Shown: one piece after another, positions 29,012 through 38,497 of the stretch
Position numbering within the stretch: position 1 is the stretch's first letter
How the letters are laid out: each line of letters starts with the position of its first letter
Assembly: GCF_030296895.1 (NCBI RefSeq)
Contig: NZ_AP028022.1
Span: forward strand, 310,001 to 374,000
DNA length: 64,000 nt
Direction: 5' to 3'
Source: Helicobacter felistomachi
GTDB taxonomy: Bacteria > Campylobacterota > Campylobacteria > Campylobacterales > Helicobacteraceae
Translations under genes and position numbers: made by a program
Notes under the pieces: generated by a model
Seen by the model: only the letters and a program-made list of their open reading frames with translations
What the model was told of the DNA's origin: nothing
Database searches by the model: none

Positions 29012-29427
29012 TTTTCTCCCTTCTCATAAATTTCTAGCACCAACAACCCCCCCTCCAAATGCACGCTGGCCGGGGCGTGTATGTCTAGGCTGGCTTGGTT
29101 TTGGTTTTGTAGTTTACTGTTAAAACCGCTGGCTTGCACCAACACCTCGCCCTTATACAGACAATCCACGACCGCATTTTGGTAACTTTTTAGCAAGATG
29201 TCGAGTAAATAGGGCTTTTGTAGGGGGCTTAATTTGGGCTCACTCACGGGAATATCACAAGTGTAGCTAGAATCGTGGGGGTGTTTCTTGAGCGCACGGC
29301 TTAAGCCAAACGCCTCGTTTGTGGCGATCCCATTATGTGTTTGCACCCGGTAACTGAGTACAAACTCCTTAGCCACACACAGCCCCACACCAAGAAATAG
29401 GGTAAAAAAAACCCTATTCCACTTCAT
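29008..29427 (-). CDS. Conserved Helicobacter protein between gyrA and flgR, probably exported
   Basis: 139 residues from ATG 29427, which lies inside the last codons of gyrA (14-nt overlap). The start '[20 protein letters not shown]' is a signal peptide or membrane anchor. The rest is a predicted beta-rich periplasmic domain with one Cys pair (YTCDIP, VDCLYKG). I recall the same gene between gyrA and flgR in H. pylori (HP0702). Function unknown; the coupling to flgR (ATGA overlap) is conserved context only. Confidence 0.7.
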   Translation of the reverse strand: MKWNRVFFTLFLGVGLCVAKEFVLSYRVQTHNGIATNEAFGLSRALKKHPHDSSYTCDIPVSEPKLSPLQKPYLLDILLKSYQNAVVDCLYKGEVLVQASGFNSKLQNQNQASLDIHAPASVHLEGGLLVLEIYEKGEK

Positions 29428-31830
29428 TTTCTTTCGGGCAAGTGTTCGCATAAACCACGCCATCGCCCTCCACGCTCACAAGTTTCACCCCGCTGGCATT
29501 GCGCCCCGTTTCGCGGATGCTATCCATAGGCATGCGAATCATCTTACCGCTCTTGGTCAAAAGCATTAAATCTTGGCTCTCATCCACGCTCACAATACCG
29601 ACCAAGTCGCCCGTTTTTTGGGTAATTTTCATGGTAATGACCCCCATACCGCCCCGCCCTTGTAAGCGGTAAGCCCCCGCTAAAGTCTGCTTGCCCATGC
29701 CCTTAGAGCTGACACTTAAGAGTCTTTCTTGCTCGCTAGAGATCACGCCCCCCCGATCACCTCATCGCCGGCTCTTAGGCGCATGCCAATCACCCCTCTA
29801 GCCACCCGTCCGATCTCTCTAACCCCCTCTATGCTAAAGCGGATACACATGCCTTGTGAACTTGCCATAAACAACTCTTGTGTGCCTGAGCTTAGGATTT
29901 GTGCGGTCACGAGCGCATCGTCCTCATCGAGCACAATCGCACGCACACCGCCCCTAACACGCCCAAATGCGCTTAAATTCGTGCGCTTAATCAAGCCCTT
30001 TTTGGTGAAAAAGACCAAAGATTTATCGGGGCTAAAGTCGGCGGTGGATAAAGTCGCCTTGATCCGCTCGCCAGGCTGCAAGTCTATGAGATTAACTAAG
30101 GCTTTGCCGATCGCACTGCGTCCCATTTCAGGGATACGATAGACTTTAAGCCAATAGAGTTGCCCCATGTTGGTAACAAATAAAATCGTGTCGTGGGTGT
30201 TGGCGCTGAAGAAAAACTCAATGAAGTCGTCCTCATGCGTGTTGCCCGAGATTTTGCCCTTACCACCCCGCTTTTGTTGCTCATAGACTTTTAAGGGCAT
30301 GCGTTTGACATAGCCTCTGTGGCTCACCGTCACGACCATGTCCTCGTGGGCGATCAAATCCTCGGCACTTAGTCCCTCATAGTCCTCTTCAATTTGGGTT
30401 TTTCGTGGGGTGCTAAATTTCTCTTTCACCTCTAAAAGCTCCTCTTTAATGAGGGCGTTTAATTTGTCGGCATGCTCTAAAATGCCTTGCAAATAGGCGA
30501 TCTGTGCTTGCAACTCTGTATGTTCTTGCTGGATTTTCTCTTGCTCTAGCCCCGTGAGCCGTTGCAAACGCATTTCTAAAATCGCCTTGCTCTGCTCTTC
30601 GCTCAAATGATGCGCTTTAGCTAACGCCTCTTTAGCCCCCAAAGTGTCAGCACTGCCCTTAATCAAGGCGATCACCGCCTCGCTGTTTTGCAAGGCGATT
30701 AATAAGCCCTCTAAGATATGCACCCTTGCCCTTGCCTTTTCTAGCTCAAAAATGGTGCGTCTAATCACGATGGTTTTTCTATGGAGCAAAAAGAGTCTTA
30801 AGAGCTCCAAAAGATTAAAGATTCTAGGCTCTTTGTTGTAAATGGCAAGCATGATCATGCTGAAGGTGGTTTCCATGTTGCTGGACTTATACAAGTGGTT
30901 CAGCACAATCTGCGCCACTGCGTCCTTTTTTAAATCGATCACCACCCTAACCCCCTCGCGATCGGATTCATCGCGCACCTCAGCGATTCCCTCCACGATC
31001 TTATCCTTGGCTAATTCGCTGATTTGCTCCACTAATTTAGCCTTGTTTTGTTGGTAGGGGATTTCCTCTATGATGATGCTTTCTCGGCTGCCCGTTTTTT
31101 CAAAGCGGGTTTTGGCACGCACTTTAATGCGCCCCCGCCCACTGCTGTACGCCTCTAAAATCCCCGCCCTGCCATAAATCACGCCTCCTGTGGGGAAGTC
31201 TGGACCTTGCACGATGTCTAAAATGTCTAAGAGCTCCACTTGGGGGTTTTCTAACACACAAATTAGAGCGTCTATGATCTCATCGGGGCGGTGTGGGGGG
31301 ATGGAAGTTGCCATGCCTACGGCGATCCCACTAGAGCCATTGATGAGCAAATTAGGCAGGCGGCTAGGCAAAATGTCGGGTTCTTTAAGTGTGCTGTCGT
31401 AGTTGTCGCTAAAATCCACGGTCTGTTTTTCAATGTCTCTTAGCAATTCCTCGCTTGCACTTGCCATGCGTGCTTCTGTGTAGCGCATGGCGGCGGCGTT
31501 GTCGCCATCGATTGAGCCAAAATTGCCCTGCCCATCGACTAAGGGCAAGCGCATAGAAAAGTCTTGTGCCATACGCACCAAAGCCTCATACACGGCACTA
31601 TCGCCATGGGGGTGGTATTTACCGATCACATCGCCCACAATGCGTGCACTCTTTTTATAAGGCACTTTCGCCCCCAAGCCCAAATCATGCATGGCGTATA
31701 AAATGCGCCGATGTACGGGTTTTAGCCCGTCTCTGGCATCGGGCAAGGCACGCCCGACGATCACGCTCATAGAGTAGTCTAAATAACTCTCTTGTAAAGA
31801 CTCCTCGATTTTGACATCTTTAACTTCCAT
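29414..31830 (-). CDS. gyrA: DNA gyrase subunit A, one-base frameshift in a G7 tract
   Basis: The type IIA topoisomerase breakage-reunion subunit that introduces negative supercoils. The N-terminal portion reads '[20 protein letters not shown]' and '[20 protein letters not shown]', with the catalytic Tyr in '[11 protein letters not shown]' and the quinolone-determining region intact (HGDSAVYE). Beta-propeller blades follow, including the GyrA-box 'QQKRGGKGK'. After 'AGDEVIGG' the frame stops. One extra G in the tract at 29748-29754 (C7 on plus) rejoins '[16 protein letters not shown]' and gives about 805 residues. Essential gene, so almost certainly a consensus error. Confidence 0.95.
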
Positions 31831-31838
31831 TCACTCTC

Positions 31839-32177
31839 CTAAAAGACAAAATAACCCCCCCACACAAGGATAAAAAACACTAAAGCCACAAACTGCGCCG
31901 CGCTGCCCATGTCTTTTGCCTTTTTGGCTAGGGGGTGTTTGTGGGTGCCGGTAAAATCCACCGCATTTTCAATCGCACTGTTTAAAAGCTCTACAATTAC
32001 ACAAAGCACACCGGGCAAGATGAGTAAGACAAAATGGCTGAAGCTATGCGCCACAAAGCACGCGCCTACAAAACCCAAAAGTGCGAGTAACACAACTTGC
32101 TTAAACGCCGGCTCATCTGCAAACGCCGCTTTCAAGCCCTCTTTGGAATAAAGCCACGCTTGTAAAAGGCGTTTCAT
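31839..32177 (-). CDS. dgkA: Diacylglycerol kinase
   Basis: A 112-residue three-helix membrane enzyme that phosphorylates diacylglycerol to phosphatidate. 'FKQVVLLALLGFVGACFVA' and 'VLCVIVELLNSAIENAVD' carry the conserved E-LNSAIE catalytic motif; the final helix is 'AAQFVALVFFILVWGGY'. ATG 32177 is chosen because it overlaps the upstream stop (ATGA) and opens with the amphipathic 'MKRLLQAWLYSKEGLKAAF'. An earlier in-frame start would lie wholly inside the neighbour. Precedes gyrA by 8 nt. Confidence 0.94.
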   Translation of the reverse strand: MKRLLQAWLYSKEGLKAAFADEPAFKQVVLLALLGFVGACFVAHSFSHFVLLILPGVLCVIVELLNSAIENAVDFTGTHKHPLAKKAKDMGSAAQFVALVFFILVWGGYFVF

Positions 32178-33037
32178 GGCAAGACCTTTAGCGAAAAGTG
32201 GGGCAAGAGTGCCCATAATTCTTTGGGCTGCCTCAAATCTTGCCAGCGTTTAAACGGGGCATTTTTATTGACAAGCTCAAAGCCCACAGACTCCCGCTTG
32301 TTGTTGGCAAAGTCTAAAAACTTTTGCGACAAATCCTGTGCTTTCGCCACTTCATCTTGCAAGCCCGCCACCAATAGCCCGACTAAAATCGTGCCTTTGA
32401 ACGAGCGGGCGATTTCTTTTAATGCCTTATTGTAGGCTTGTGCGTCAAAACGGGGGTTTTTAATGTCCCCGCTTTTTTGCAAAATGGGGTAGAGTAAAGA
32501 GCGCATATCTTTGGAAGAGACTTTAACCCCCACTTGATCGACCAAGACTTCTAGGTCTTTTGTGGGAGACTCTTTGCCTAAGAGATTTTTAAGACTCACG
32601 GGCTTGTTGCCCTCTTTAAAGCGGGCGTTTAAAGAGAGTTGGTAGGCGGCTTTAGAATTTAAAAGTTGGCATGAGTTTTGGCCGATTAAGGTGTCTTTTA
32701 AACTCAAGTCTAAAAGGCAATGTGCCTGGGTGGGTTGCCACGCCTCTTTGGTGTGGATGTTGGGGACATCGAGTTTAAAACGCAAAGCGTTTGCCTTGAC
32801 TTCCTCTAGGGCGACTCTAATCAGCCCGGTTTGGTTAGGAATGCCCGCACTTTGGCACTCAATATTTTTAAAGCCATGGCATTTAAAGGGCTTGGCGTGG
32901 ATGTTTTTAGCCAGTCTGTCTAAACTCTGTTCTAATTTGTGTTTGACATCTGCACTTAATTTCAAGCCCACGCCCAAAAGCACTGCACACAAAAGCCCAC
33001 CCATACCTAAAGCGATGAAGACTAATTTTTTACGCAT
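32174..33037 (-). CDS. Putative membrane-anchored periplasmic protein, unknown family
   Basis: 287 residues with one N-terminal anchor (VFIALGMGGLLCAVLLGVGL). The periplasmic part alternates polar beta-like segments with a paired Cys motif (KCHGFKNIECQ) and ends with a helical, lysine-rich half. The overall shape recalls DUF945-like envelope proteins, but I cannot assign it. It sits between lpxR and dgkA, both lipid-modifying envelope genes, and overlaps dgkA by 4 nt. The neighbourhood hints at an envelope role; that is inference only. Confidence 0.6.
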   Translation of the reverse strand: MRKKLVFIALGMGGLLCAVLLGVGLKLSADVKHKLEQSLDRLAKNIHAKPFKCHGFKNIECQSAGIPNQTGLIRVALEEVKANALRFKLDVPNIHTKEAWQPTQAHCLLDLSLKDTLIGQNSCQLLNSKAAYQLSLNARFKEGNKPVSLKNLLGKESPTKDLEVLVDQVGVKVSSKDMRSLLYPILQKSGDIKNPRFDAQAYNKALKEIARSFKGTILVGLLVAGLQDEVAKAQDLSQKFLDFANNKRESVGFELVNKNAPFKRWQDLRQPKELWALLPHFSLKVLP

Positions 33038-33038
33038 G

Positions 33039-34022
33039 TTAAAAAGCTATATCCAGTTCTATGCTGCCAATGTTGTGGTTTTGGCGTTGATCTTTAAAGG
33101 TTTTGCTAAGGTCAATGGCGCTAAAGGCAAAACGCCAGCCCTTGTAAAGAATCGCCACCCCCACTTGGGCATCGTAGAGAAAATAGGGCAGCTGGGTGAT
33201 GCCATGCGTCTGTGGGTCATTGCCCTGCACGAAAATGTCTAAAGGCTGAAACGAGCCCATCGCCCCGGCAAAGACATAAAAAGAAAAGCGGTTGCTGTAA
33301 GGCTCACCGCCGGCAAAATTGCTGTGGATTTGGTTAGGCCCAAAATCGGCATCTAAATTATAGCCCACCCTTAAAGTCGTGCCTAAGTTGAAGTTTGTCA
33401 AGGCGTTGCCTAGACTGAAACTTGCCGCTGGGAGCATGTCTATGCTGAAAAAACGGCTTTTATAAAAGTCAAGCTTTTGTATCCAAGTGTAGTTCAGCTC
33501 AAAGATAAATTCGTTTTTAATTTGGCTATTCCACCCTAGAAACTTTGGGTCATGCCCCCATGTGTGGATGAGATTTTGCGTTTGCGCGGCCAAAGACGCA
33601 GGGCCGACCATCCCAAAGGACACACTCGTGTGCTCTAAAGAGTGTGCGCTTCTTTGAAAAATGCCAAAGTTTAGGCGCAACCAGCCCCCATAGAGGTGCT
33701 CACCTTTAAGGGGCATAGGCAGTTTGCGGTTGGCTAGAGTGGGGGTGTACATGTCTTGCGTGAGGTAGATATTAAAGCGGGTTTCGCGCTCTTTTTTGCC
33801 CTGCAAACTCACAAAGCGCGCCCACGACATGGGCGATTTCTTTTGAAAATCGTACTCTTTGCTGACCCAGCCGATGCGTGTGCCGGCAGTGTAATAGCGG
33901 TCAATGTAGGGGTTGATGTAGCCATCGTCTTCTGTAACCAGCTGTATGTATTGCTTATGATAAGGCGTGAGGGCCTTTAAGGAGCAAAAGAGGACACAAA
34001 AAAGAGGCAAGCGCGATTTCAT
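33039..34022 (-). CDS. lpxR: LpxR-type lipid A 3'-O-deacylase (outer membrane)
   Basis: 327 residues from ATG 34022. A short signal peptide (KSRLPLFCVLFCSLKA) precedes a DUF2219/LpxR beta-barrel. The catalytic region 'LVTEDDGYINPYIDRYYTAG' contains the Asn-Asp-type acidic site and 'DRYYTAG', the family hallmark. The barrel strands end in '...IELDIAF' with terminal Phe. H. pylori LpxR (HP0694) removes 3' acyl chains from lipid A and helps evade innate immunity; the same reaction is inferred. A longer in-frame upstream reading crosses non-coding sequence before kchA. Confidence 0.88.
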   Translation of the reverse strand: MKSRLPLFCVLFCSLKALTPYHKQYIQLVTEDDGYINPYIDRYYTAGTRIGWVSKEYDFQKKSPMSWARFVSLQGKKERETRFNIYLTQDMYTPTLANRKLPMPLKGEHLYGGWLRLNFGIFQRSAHSLEHTSVSFGMVGPASLAAQTQNLIHTWGHDPKFLGWNSQIKNEFIFELNYTWIQKLDFYKSRFFSIDMLPAASFSLGNALTNFNLGTTLRVGYNLDADFGPNQIHSNFAGGEPYSNRFSFYVFAGAMGSFQPLDIFVQGNDPQTHGITQLPYFLYDAQVGVAILYKGWRFAFSAIDLSKTFKDQRQNHNIGSIELDIAF

Positions 34023-34056
34023 TTGTCTATTATAGCCAAAAAACCCTAGCAGGGGC

Positions 34057-35196
34057 TTATAGGGTGATGTAGTCCATTTCCATGGGGCGTTGGTGTTGCA
34101 AAATAAAGGACTTGGATTTTTCCACACCCTCTGAAGTGCCTATCATGAGCAGTTTGGACTCGCTGGCGATGATCGCCTCCCCATCGGGCATGGGGATGTA
34201 GCGTCCGTCCTTTTGGATGATGCCGATGATGAAAACCTTGGTGATTTCCCTAAAATGTGCCTCTTTAAGCTTGCGTTGCACCAGCCAACTCTCTTTAGGC
34301 ACAATCACCTCTTCTAGGTCTAGTAAAGTGTCCTTTTTGTAAATGAATTTCTCTAGGATATTTTCCATATCGGGGCGAATCGCCATCGCGCTCACCCGTT
34401 GCGCCATGAGCTTTGTGGGCGACACTACACTATCAGCCCCGAGTTTCTTTAACTTCTCCAAGCCCTCATCGGTGTGTGCACTGGCGATCACATAGTAGGG
34501 CTTGCGCTTCAATTCTTTCTCAAAGAGTCTCACGCTCACAATCAGTGCCACATTGACGGGTAAAATCTCTGAGAAAGTAACAACCCCCTTAGCGCTGCTT
34601 AAATGGGTTTTTAACATAGCTAAATTCGTGTGTGGGTCGCCCACAATGTAGTGGGGGTATTTGTGCTTGATCGCCTCTTCTTCAAAGCCCTCTTTGTTAT
34701 CCACCACCACAAAGGGGATTTGTGCACTTCTAAATTGTTTGCTCAGTTCTATCGTATATTCATTGTGGTAGCAAATGACATAGTGGTTTTTGAGTCTTGC
34801 GATTTTATAAATCATTTTCTTCTCCCGAATGAGTCTAGATAAAACGCCCTTGTTGATGACACTGATCAAAACGGCGACACTAAAGGTTACAACCCCCGTG
34901 CCACAGAACATGATAATGGAAGTGAAAAAGACGCTGATGGTGCCAAAGTGGCTTTCATTGAGCGCGCCAAAACCCGTAGAAGTGAAGGTGTAAGTGGTCT
35001 GAAAAAAGGCCTGGATAAGGGTGTAATCCTCTAAGGCCAAATAGCCCAAAGTCCCCACCAACACAAAACATTGGATCAAAACTAAGGGGAGACGGAAAGC
35101 CTCGAATTGTTCGTAAATCTCAGCGTTTAGGTTGTAGTCTGCCTTGACCTTCTTTTTCTTAACAGCAGAGAGAAATACCTTGACTTTTTGTAACAT
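34057..35196 (-). CDS. kchA: Potassium channel protein KchA (two-TM with RCK domain)
   Basis: 379 residues. Two membrane helices (LVLIQCFVLVGTLGYLALED; FFTSIIMFCGTGVVTFSVAV) flank the pore loop 'YTFTSTGFGAL', whose filter TSTGFG corresponds to TxGYG with Phe for Tyr. The cytoplasmic RCK/TrkA-N domain starts 'NHYVICYHNEYTIELSKQF', with a variant nucleotide loop, and continues to a TrkA-C-like tail. H. pylori HpKchA, required for gastric colonisation, has the same build and also sits beside rpmB. Confidence 0.93.
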   Translation of the reverse strand: MLQKVKVFLSAVKKKKVKADYNLNAEIYEQFEAFRLPLVLIQCFVLVGTLGYLALEDYTLIQAFFQTTYTFTSTGFGALNESHFGTISVFFTSIIMFCGTGVVTFSVAVLISVINKGVLSRLIREKKMIYKIARLKNHYVICYHNEYTIELSKQFRSAQIPFVVVDNKEGFEEEAIKHKYPHYIVGDPHTNLAMLKTHLSSAKGVVTFSEILPVNVALIVSVRLFEKELKRKPYYVIASAHTDEGLEKLKKLGADSVVSPTKLMAQRVSAMAIRPDMENILEKFIYKKDTLLDLEEVIVPKESWLVQRKLKEAHFREITKVFIIGIIQKDGRYIPMPDGEAIIASESKLLMIGTSEGVEKSKSFILQHQRPMEMDYITL

Positions 35197-35218
35197 CGGA
35201 GGGCGGCTTAAAGCCCAC

Positions 35219-35407
35219 CTATTTGCTCTTGCGCATGGTCCTTAGAGTCGAAGTGGCGACTTTAATTTTTTGTTTCGTGCCATCCTCTAGGGTAATGCGG
35301 ATGGTGTGTAAATTAGGCAACAAACGCCTTTTGTTTTTGTTGTTGGCGTGGCTCACGCGGTTACCCACCATTGGTCCCTTGTGGCTTAGCATGCATCTTC
35401 TTGCCAT
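35219..35407 (-). CDS. rpmB: 50S ribosomal protein L28
   Basis: 62 residues, the usual L28 length: '[20 protein letters not shown]' and '[18 protein letters not shown]', ending 'TLRTMRKSK'. The zinc-binding Cys set of C+ L28 forms is absent apart from Cys5. A TATAAT lies 30 nt upstream. It precedes kchA by 22 nt, as in H. pylori. Confidence 0.96.
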   Translation of the reverse strand: MARRCMLSHKGPMVGNRVSHANNKNKRRLLPNLHTIRITLEDGTKQKIKVATSTLRTMRKSK

Positions 35408-35436
35408 CGATTCTCCTTTTGCAAAATAAAGCGAGC

Positions 35437-35442
35437 ATTATA
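35437..35442 (-). promoter_or_regulatory. -10 box of rpmB
   Basis: Minus-strand TATAAT (35442-35437) preceded by GGGG, 29 nt before the rpmB ATG, with GGAG in between at suitable spacing. No good -35 is visible. Confidence 0.6.
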
Positions 35443-35459
35443 CCCCAGTTGCGCTTAAA

Positions 35460-36568
35460 TTAGTGCGTGGGTTGTTTAGCGGGTTTGACATCGCCCTCCA
35501 TAATGCCCTCTGGTTTGGGCGTGCTTGCACTCATCACAGGCAAATCCGGGTAAATGATCGTGGGCTTTTTACCGGTCAAGGCGTTGAAGAAGGTGGCGAT
35601 TTTTGTTGCCTCCTCGTCATTGATAGTGGTGCCTAGCTGAATCGCACCCATCTCTTTGATCGCATCTTTGATGTTCCAGTATTGTCCATTGTGGAAGTAG
35701 GGCATGGTTTCTAAAATGTTGCGCAAAGTGGGGACTTTTACCATGCCATTTTTATCTCCCTTGAAGTCGCCCACATTGGCGAATTTATAGGGAGCAGCCA
35801 CTTGGAAGGGTTGCATCATCCCGCCTAAATTAATGCCATTGTGGCAACCCACACAGCCCTTATCTAGGAAAACCTTTAAACCTTCTTGTTCTTGCCGGCT
35901 TATCGCCTTGACATTGCCCCTTAAGAAGTCGTCATAACGGCTTGGGGTGACTAAAGTCGCCTCAAACATAGCGATGGTGTCGGTGATGAGATTGAGATCG
36001 ATTTTAATGTTATTGCCATAGGCGCGCTTAAAGGCCTGACATAGCCGGGCATGGAGTTGATTTTTTCCTCCACAACTTTAGGGTTTGCATTCATCTCCAC
36101 GGGGTTACTGATGGGACCCTTAGCCTGCTCATCTAAGTGCGCCACCCGCCCATCCCAAAACTGCACGGCATTAAAAACAGAGTTATACACCGTGGGGGAA
36201 TTTAAAAAATGCGGATTAGGTTTCCAGCCCTCGCCCACCGCCCTAGACACCAAATCCACCCCAGCTAAACCCAAATTATGGCAAGTGTTGCAAGAGATCA
36301 AGTAAGAAGTGGAGATGCGCGGATCTAAGTAGAGCTTTTTACCCAGCTCGATTTGCGCCTTTGTCATCACCGCTCCTTGATACTTCAAACCCAGTTCTTT
36401 CACCCTTTGGATTAAATATTTCTCCAAATCCTTGCCTGTGGGCATGGGGACTAAATTCGCTTCTAGGGCTTTTTTAATGAGCCCCATGCTATCCATTTTC
36501 TTATGCGCGCTCAAGGGCGCGCTTAGGGCAAGCAAGGTACAGAGAGAAAGCTTAAAAACGTTTGGCAT
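35460..36568 (-). CDS. ccpA: Di-haem cytochrome c peroxidase, one-base frameshift mid-gene
   Basis: A periplasmic peroxidase that uses cytochrome c to reduce hydrogen peroxide. ATG 36568, signal peptide 'FKLSLCTLLALSAPLSAHKK'. The first haem site is 'SCNTCHNLG' and the second 'KGCVGCHNG'; 'NSPTVYNSVFNAVQFWDGR' is the family core. After 'MPGYV' the frame shifts; one added base near 36036-36040 restores 'QAFKRAYGNNIKIDLNLIT' leading to 'AMFEATLVTPSRYDDFL'. The joined protein is about 369 residues with a Pro-rich tail. H. pylori has a homologue (HP1461) as an antioxidant enzyme. Confidence 0.9.
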
Positions 36569-36665
36569 AAAAATCCTTTTTCCTTTTGTTTATCTTGTTG
36601 CAAGGCAGATCGATATTTTAACACAAAACCCCCGCTATATAACAAAAAATGTTAGAATACCCGCT

Positions 36666-37301
36666 ATGAAAACGCTTTTTTTGCTAGAAGATGATTTTTT
36701 ATTGCATAAGGCCCTAGCGGAGTTTTTAGAGCATGCAGGCTTTGCAGTGGTGGGGGCGTATAACCAAGCCCAAGCCCTAGAGATTTTGAGCCAACAGAGC
36801 TTTGATCTCTTGCTTTTAGATGTCCAGCTGCCCGAGGGCGATAGTTTTGGGCTGTTAGAAACTTTGCGGGATTTAAGCATCAACACCCCCGCGATTTTCA
36901 TCAGTGTGCGTAGCGACATCCACGCTTTACGCAAGGCTTTTGCTGTGGGGGCGAGCGACTACCTCAAAAAGCCCTTTGAACTAGAAGAATTGCGCCTGCG
37001 TATGGAGCGCTTGCTCACTCCCCCCAAGCTGCAGATCAACCCCGAGTGCTTTTATGAAAACGGGGTCTTGCACACCGACAAACCCCACTTCTTAAGCCCC
37101 AAAGAAAAACGCTTGTTGGAGTTTTTTATCCACCATAAAAACCAAGTTTTGGCCAGCGAGCAAATCATCGCCAATGTCTGGGACTATGAGGGCGTGGACA
37201 GCTCAACTCTGCGTAGCCACATTAAGAATTTACGCAAACTCTTAGGCAAAGAGTGTTTACAAAACATCAAGGGGTTAGGCTATTGTTTAAAAATTCCATG
37301 A
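36666..37301 (+). CDS. crdR: Response regulator, CrdR-like (copper response)
   Basis: A 211-residue OmpR-class regulator: 'LFLLEDDFLLHKALAEFLEH', the phospho-Asp in 'DLLLLDVQLPEGDS', the Lys in 'SDYLKKPFELEELR', and a winged helix ending 'LQNIKGLGYCLKIP'. It most resembles H. pylori CrdR (HP1365), which with CrdS induces copper resistance, as I recall it. The adjacent kinase supports the pairing. ATG 36666; a TAGAAT ends only 7 nt upstream, and a longer in-frame reading would run through the promoter and the 5' end of the divergent ccpA. Confidence 0.85.
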   Translation: MKTLFLLEDDFLLHKALAEFLEHAGFAVVGAYNQAQALEILSQQSFDLLLLDVQLPEGDSFGLLETLRDLSINTPAIFISVRSDIHALRKAFAVGASDYLKKPFELEELRLRMERLLTPPKLQINPECFYENGVLHTDKPHFLSPKEKRLLEFFIHHKNQVLASEQIIANVWDYEGVDSSTLRSHIKNLRKLLGKECLQNIKGLGYCLKIP

Positions 37302-38497
37302 AACTCAACACCTATGAAAAGCAGTCCTTGCGCCGTTTTGTGGGGCTGTATTTGGGCTCGTCTTTTGTGCTCATTGTGTTCATCGCCCTATTGTTCCTCC
37401 ACAACGCCAAGAGCATTTTTTTAGAGAGCACTGAGGCCCGCCTACAAAGCCAAAGCAACCAGCTCACCCAAGACATCATCCAAGCGCACATGCACCACTT
37501 GGACGAGCCCTTTAAGACCCTAGCACATAAATACAGCCATGTGCACTTCGTGCTTTTAGATGCGGCTAAACATGTGCTTTACAACCACGACTTTGGCGAC
37601 GCCACAAGTTTGGCTTTCTTTGGCAAGGACGGGCCCTTTCCCGTGTTTTTAGACCAAGACAACGCCTTTTACTTAGTGGACAACAAGACCTTTGGGCATT
37701 TGGGCGTGGATTTGGTGATCTTAGAAGAGCAGCACCCCACGCATTTGTTCGCCGCCCTTTACCGCCGCGTGTTTTTGGTGTTTTTGGGGGTGTTTGCCTG
37801 TGTGGGAATCCTTTCTTTCTTTTTAGCCCGCCTGTTTTTACAGCCTTTAGCCAGTGAGCGCAGCCGCATCAACACCTTTAGCCAAAACATCGCTCACGAG
37901 CTCAACACCCCCATTACCGCCCTTTTAATCGCCGCTAAGGCGTTGTATAAACAAACAAATGACCCCAAAATCTTAGGGATTTTAGCTAGCGCTAAACGAA
38001 TTTCTCACCTTTATGGGCGCCTAGCCTATCTCTACTTTCAAGAATTGCGTCAAGAAGAGCCTAGATTACTGGACCTAAAAAGCCTAGTGGCACAACAAAT
38101 CACCGCCTTAGAGCAAATGGCGCATTTTTACCATGTGCGCTTAAGCAGTCAGCTAGAATCCAAGACCTTTAAAGCGTGTGAAGAAGACATCGCCACTTTA
38201 GTGAGTAATCTTTTAATGAACGCTCTCAAATACAACCAGCCCGGGGGCTTCGTGGAAGTGGTCTTGGATGATTGTTTGCAAGTGAGCAATAGCGGGGCAG
38301 CCATTCCAGAGTCCAAAATCAAGGCTTTAACTGAGCGTTACAGCCGCCTAGATTATGATCAAAAGGGCTATGGGATTGGGTTAGACTTGGTGCAACAAAT
38401 TTGTATGCGCTACAATCTTGGATTAGAGATCATAAGCCAGCCCACTGATGATCCCCACCAATTTTGCAATGTCTTTAAGGTGTATTTTAATTCCTAG
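37298..38497 (+). CDS. crdS: Sensor histidine kinase, CrdS-like
   Basis: A 399-residue inner-membrane kinase coupled to crdR by an ATGA overlap. The first helix is 'YLGSSFVLIVFIALLFL', followed by a periplasmic sensor loop of about 120 residues with several His (AHMHHLDE, KYSHVH). The second helix is 'FLVFLGVFACVGILSFFLA'. The kinase has the H-box 'QNIAHELNTPITALL', the N-box 'NLLMNALKYNQP' and the G-box 'GYGIGLDLV'. His-rich sensor loops fit metal sensing, as for H. pylori CrdS with copper; ligand inferred, not shown. Confidence 0.85.
   Translation: MKLNTYEKQSLRRFVGLYLGSSFVLIVFIALLFLHNAKSIFLESTEARLQSQSNQLTQDIIQAHMHHLDEPFKTLAHKYSHVHFVLLDAAKHVLYNHDFGDATSLAFFGKDGPFPVFLDQDNAFYLVDNKTFGHLGVDLVILEEQHPTHLFAALYRRVFLVFLGVFACVGILSFFLARLFLQPLASERSRINTFSQNIAHELNTPITALLIAAKALYKQTNDPKILGILASAKRISHLYGRLAYLYFQELRQEEPRLLDLKSLVAQQITALEQMAHFYHVRLSSQLESKTFKACEEDIATLVSNLLMNALKYNQPGGFVEVVLDDCLQVSNSGAAIPESKIKALTERYSRLDYDQKGYGIGLDLVQQICMRYNLGLEIISQPTDDPHQFCNVFKVYFNS

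Noticed and set aside
29743-29760. Phase variation of gyrA through the G7 tract
   Set aside because: Gyrase is essential, and the same one-base deficit recurs in many unrelated genes, so consensus error explains it better.
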